From an uncultured Lachnospiraceae bacterium (GTDB lineage Bacteria; Bacillota; Clostridia; Lachnospirales; Lachnospiraceae), in the NCBI GenBank assembly GCA_900553305.1, contig USDI01000027.1, forward strand, positions 1-16,909: a stretch of DNA of 16,909 nt, given 5' to 3'. Position 1 is the stretch's first letter. Every line of letters starts with the position of its first letter. Below the pieces are notes generated by a model that was not told the DNA's origin, did not search any database, and was given only the letters and a program-made list of their open reading frames with translations. Positions 14,459 through 16,909 of the stretch are shown piece after piece. A program made the position numbers and the translations under genes.

Positions 14459-15394
14459 TTATCGATTTGCCAGTGACTGTTCAATATCTTCCTTCATGTC
14501 AAGCACGGCTGCGCGGGAAGCATCTGCAAAGTTCTCTGCTCCAAAGCGTGCATATTTTTCCTGCTGGTAAGCAGCAATGATACCACGGGAGGAATTGACA
14601 ATCGCACCAAGTCCGTCTTCGTTAAAGAAATGAACAAGGTCAGCGCCCTTGCCACCCTGTGCACCGTAACCGGGTACTAAAATATAGCTTTTCGGCATGA
14701 TCTTACGCAATACTCTGCCCATCTCCGGATAAGTTGCACCAACCACGGCTCCGACATAGCTATAGGTATCACCCATATGAGTTTCTCCCCATTTTGCCAC
14801 CTGTTCACCCACCACTTCATAGAGCGGACGGTTTCCTGCATCTGCAATCTGACGGTCTTGGAATTCTCCGCTGCTCGGATTGGAAGTCTTCACCAGTACG
14901 AAAATCCCCTTCTTCTCCTCCTTGCAGACTTTGATAAACGGATTAACGCCATCGGATCCAAGATAAGGATTCACGGTTACGAAATCTTCATCAAATCCAT
15001 AATAAGACCTGCTTCCGACCTGCACCTTGCCAAGATGCCCAACGGCATAGGCTTCCGACGTGGAACCGATATCGCCACGCTTGATATCGCCAATGACAAT
15101 GAGTCCCTTTTCCTTACAATACTGTACGGTTTTATAGAATGCGGAAAGTCCCGGAAGTCCAAACTGTTCATACATGGCAATCTGCGGTTTCACCGCCGGG
15201 ACAAGATCATAGATCGCATCCACAATCGCTCTATTGTACTGCCAGATCGCTTCTGCTGCCCCCTCCAGTGTCTCTCCGAATTCTGCAAATGCTTTTTCTT
15301 TGATATGCTCCGGAATAAATTTCATCATCGGATCTAAGCCAACCACGATCGGCGCTCCCGTCTTTTTAATCTGTGCTACCAGCTTGTTAATCAT
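14459..15394 (-). CDS. pyrF: Orotidine 5'-phosphate decarboxylase, long (subfamily 2) form, 311 aa
   Basis: PyrF decarboxylates OMP to UMP. The N-terminal strand VVGLDPMM (17-24) and the catalytic signature GDIKRGDIGSTSEAYA (102-117) are clear; the Asp-x-Lys-x-x-Asp triad is D103, K105, D108. The roughly 310-residue length and the STSEAYA continuation mark the long subfamily 2, distinct from the 230-240-aa enzymes of E. coli and Bacillus. The C-terminal phosphate-binding region includes VPGYGAQGGKG (240-250) and NSSRGI (267-272). ATG at 15394 is chosen for its GGAG nine bases upstream; an in-frame ATG six codons earlier lacks a site. The nrdD terminator ends 31 bases upstream and I find no convincing promoter between. 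Confidence 0.96.
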   Translation of the reverse strand: MINKLVAQIKKTGAPIVVGLDPMMKFIPEHIKEKAFAEFGETLEGAAEAIWQYNRAIVDAIYDLVPAVKPQIAMYEQFGLPGLSAFYKTVQYCKEKGLIVIGDIKRGDIGSTSEAYAVGHLGKVQVGSRSYYGFDEDFVTVNPYLGSDGVNPFIKVCKEEKKGIFVLVKTSNPSSGEFQDRQIADAGNRPLYEVVGEQVAKWGETHMGDTYSYVGAVVGATYPEMGRVLRKIMPKSYILVPGYGAQGGKGADLVHFFNEDGLGAIVNSSRGIIAAYQQEKYARFGAENFADASRAAVLDMKEDIEQSLANR

Positions 15395-15425
15395 ATTTTC
15401 TCTCTCCTTCATATGCTGCTTCAGG

Positions 15426-15456
15426 AAAAATGCCGACGTTTTGTAGTCGGCATTTT
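15426..15456 (-). terminator. Rho-independent terminator after nrdD
   Basis: Minus strand AAAATGCCGAC, an 8-nt loop and GTCGGCATTTT form a perfect 11-bp stem followed by a T run. It lies 47 bases after the nrdD stop and 31 bases before the pyrF ATG. The matching A run on the other side gives it bidirectional potential. Confidence 0.88.
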
Positions 15457-15503
15457 CAATTTCCTTAAAAACATTCCACTGGATCTTCTGTCCTTACAAC
15501 TTC

Positions 15504-16909
15504 CTAAACAAGAACTTCCTTACAGCTATCCGCAAACTGTTTGATTCTGGAAGCATTAACATATTTCTTAACCTGATCTCCATGCACGACAACAAGAGTC
15601 GGTGCCTGCATCACGCCATATTTGGCTGCCAGCTCCATATTCTCTTCAGCATCAATCAGAAGATAATTGATTCCTTTTAAATATTCCTTCGCCAGCTTGC
15701 AGTTCGGACAGGTCTTTGTGGTAAATAAATAGATGATGCTTTCCGGTTCTTCCACTGTTACCGATGCCTTGGGCTTATCATAATCGGATAAGGTTACCAT
15801 TGTCACAATCGGCTTCTTTAACGTAGAATGTGCCACATCATATTCCTTACGGTTCGCATATTCCTGAAGCTTACCGTCGTTCCAGTTCTGCACCGGACGG
15901 TAATACCCTGTAATACGGCTGTATACCTCCGTCACCTTACCACAGTGAGGACAGATCTTCTGCTCTCCTGCCAGATAACCGTGTTCCTTACAAATGGAAT
16001 AGGTCGGCGACAGAGTATAGTAAGGAAGCTTATAATTCTCTGCAATGGTACGGATGAGATCTGCCGCAGCCCTCCAGTCCGGAAGCTTTTCTCCAAGGAA
16101 TGCATGGAATACCGTTCCTGAAGTATAAAGTGTCTGCAATTCATCCTGAATATCCAGTGCATCAAAAATATCGGTTGTATAATCGACCGGCAGATGGGAG
16201 GAATTCGTATAATACGGGGTATCTCCCGGCTTTCCTGCGGTCTTGATGGCAGGCCATCTCTTACGGTCATGCTTTGCCAGACGATAGGTGGTACTCTCTG
16301 CCGGAGTTGCTTCAAGGTTATATAGATCTCCGTACTGCTCCTGATAATCGGAAAGACGGTTCCTCATATGGTTGAGAACTTCCTTGGTAAATTCCTGTGT
16401 CCGCTTATCGGTCATGTCCGCACGCAGCCAGTTGGCATTTAAGCCGACATCATTCATACCGATCAGCCCGATTGTTGAAAAGTGATTCTCAAAGGTCCCC
16501 AGATACCGTTTCGTATAAGGATACAGTCCTTCATTCAGAAGCTTCGTGATGACCTCTCTCTTGATCTTCAAAGATCTTGCCGCAATATCCATCATCTTAT
16601 TAAGACGCTTGTAAAAATCGTCCTTCGTTGCGGAAAGATAAGCAATTCGCGGCATATTAATAGTTACTACGCCAACGGAGCCTGTACTTTCGCCGGAACC
16701 GAAGAAACCTCCTGTCTTCTTACGAAGCTCTCTTAAATCCAGGCGCAGTCTGCAACACATGGAACGGACATCGCTCGGTTCCATATCAGAATTAATATAA
16801 TTGGAAAAATACGGTGTACCGTATTTGGATGTCATTTCAAACAATAACCGGTTGTTCTCGGTATCGGACCAGTCAAAATCCTTGGTGATGGAATAGGTGG
16901 GAATCGGAT
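15504..16909 (-). CDS. nrdD: Anaerobic ribonucleoside-triphosphate reductase with C-terminal thioredoxin-like domain (5' part outside window)
   Basis: The last 467 codons of a class III ribonucleotide reductase that makes dNTPs without oxygen; the frame is open to the window edge, starting PIPTYSITKDFDW. Visible NrdD features, numbered from the first complete codon, are MCCRLRLD (50-57), the GGFFGSGESTGSVG loop (66-79), a C-x2-H / C-x2-C zinc site (C306, H309, C319, C322), and the glycyl-radical loop RITGYYRPVQNWN (331-343; radical Gly334). About 50 residues on begins a thioredoxin/glutaredoxin-like fold (about 390-467) with CPNC (400-403) and a cis-Pro motif APTLVV (435-440). Class III enzymes use formate or a thioredoxin-type reductant; the fused domain suggests a built-in dithiol donor. 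The activase gene nrdG is not downstream, where pyrF begins after a terminator. Another reading is that the tail is only a regulatory domain. Confidence 0.95.
   Translation of the reverse strand, partial: PIPTYSITKDFDWSDTENNRLLFEMTSKYGTPYFSNYINSDMEPSDVRSMCCRLRLDLRELRKKTGGFFGSGESTGSVGVVTINMPRIAYLSATKDDFYKRLNKMMDIAARSLKIKREVITKLLNEGLYPYTKRYLGTFENHFSTIGLIGMNDVGLNANWLRADMTDKRTQEFTKEVLNHMRNRLSDYQEQYGDLYNLEATPAESTTYRLAKHDRKRWPAIKTAGKPGDTPYYTNSSHLPVDYTTDIFDALDIQDELQTLYTSGTVFHAFLGEKLPDWRAAADLIRTIAENYKLPYYTLSPTYSICKEHGYLAGEQKICPHCGKVTEVYSRITGYYRPVQNWNDGKLQEYANRKEYDVAHSTLKKPIVTMVTLSDYDKPKASVTVEEPESIIYLFTTKTCPNCKLAKEYLKGINYLLIDAEENMELAAKYGVMQAPTLVVVHGDQVKKYVNASRIKQFADSCKEVLV

Overview
The window reads as chromosome of a strictly anaerobic, low-to-moderate GC Gram-positive bacterium, most likely a gut Lachnospiraceae (Clostridium cluster XIVa). 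Supporting signs are a class III (oxygen-sensitive) ribonucleotide reductase, an LCP cell-wall protein, strong AGGAGG-type ribosome binding sites, the long form of PyrF, and small membrane and SH3-domain proteins of a kind I associate with this family. Every gene lies on the minus strand, so transcription runs from high to low coordinates. There is no gene-free stretch above 300 bases, and I see no tRNA, rRNA, CRISPR array, transposase or prophage gene.

In transcription order: (1) the 3' part of nrdD (16909-15504), with a thioredoxin-like domain fused at its C-terminus, ending at a strong terminator (15426-15456). (2) Pyrimidine genes pyrF (OMP decarboxylase) and pyrE (orotate phosphoribosyltransferase). 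pyrE has its own good sigma-A-type promoter and is followed by a 50-residue membrane peptide, a three-helix DUF6142-type membrane protein and a 706-residue M29-type aminopeptidase. (3) A strong promoter followed, from about +1, by a 142-nt multi-hairpin inverted-repeat leader, then purE-purM-purN-purD. These enzymes cover AIR synthesis and its carboxylation branch, GAR synthesis and GAR formylation. The unit appears to run on into a zinc-ribbon/HTH protein and a transmembrane SH3b-domain protein.

(4) A stress and DNA-repair block: a small YtrA-type GntR regulator translationally coupled to the AAA+ unfoldase gene clpC, then a conserved 136-residue protein of unknown function with its own near-consensus promoter inside the clpC 3' end, then radA (branch migration/recombination ATPase). 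A GntR gene takes the place that ctsR-mcsA-mcsB hold upstream of clpC in Bacillus. A perfect 12-bp palindrome lies over the predicted gntR start site and may be a terminator, an operator or both. (5) The 5' part of an LCP-family (LytR-CpsA-Psr) cell-wall ligase gene, cut by the window edge.

Most of the window is housekeeping. The items most worth a second look are the structured leader or repeat element in front of purE, the GntR-ClpC arrangement with its palindrome, the NrdD-thioredoxin fusion, and the long N-terminal extension of the M29 peptidase.
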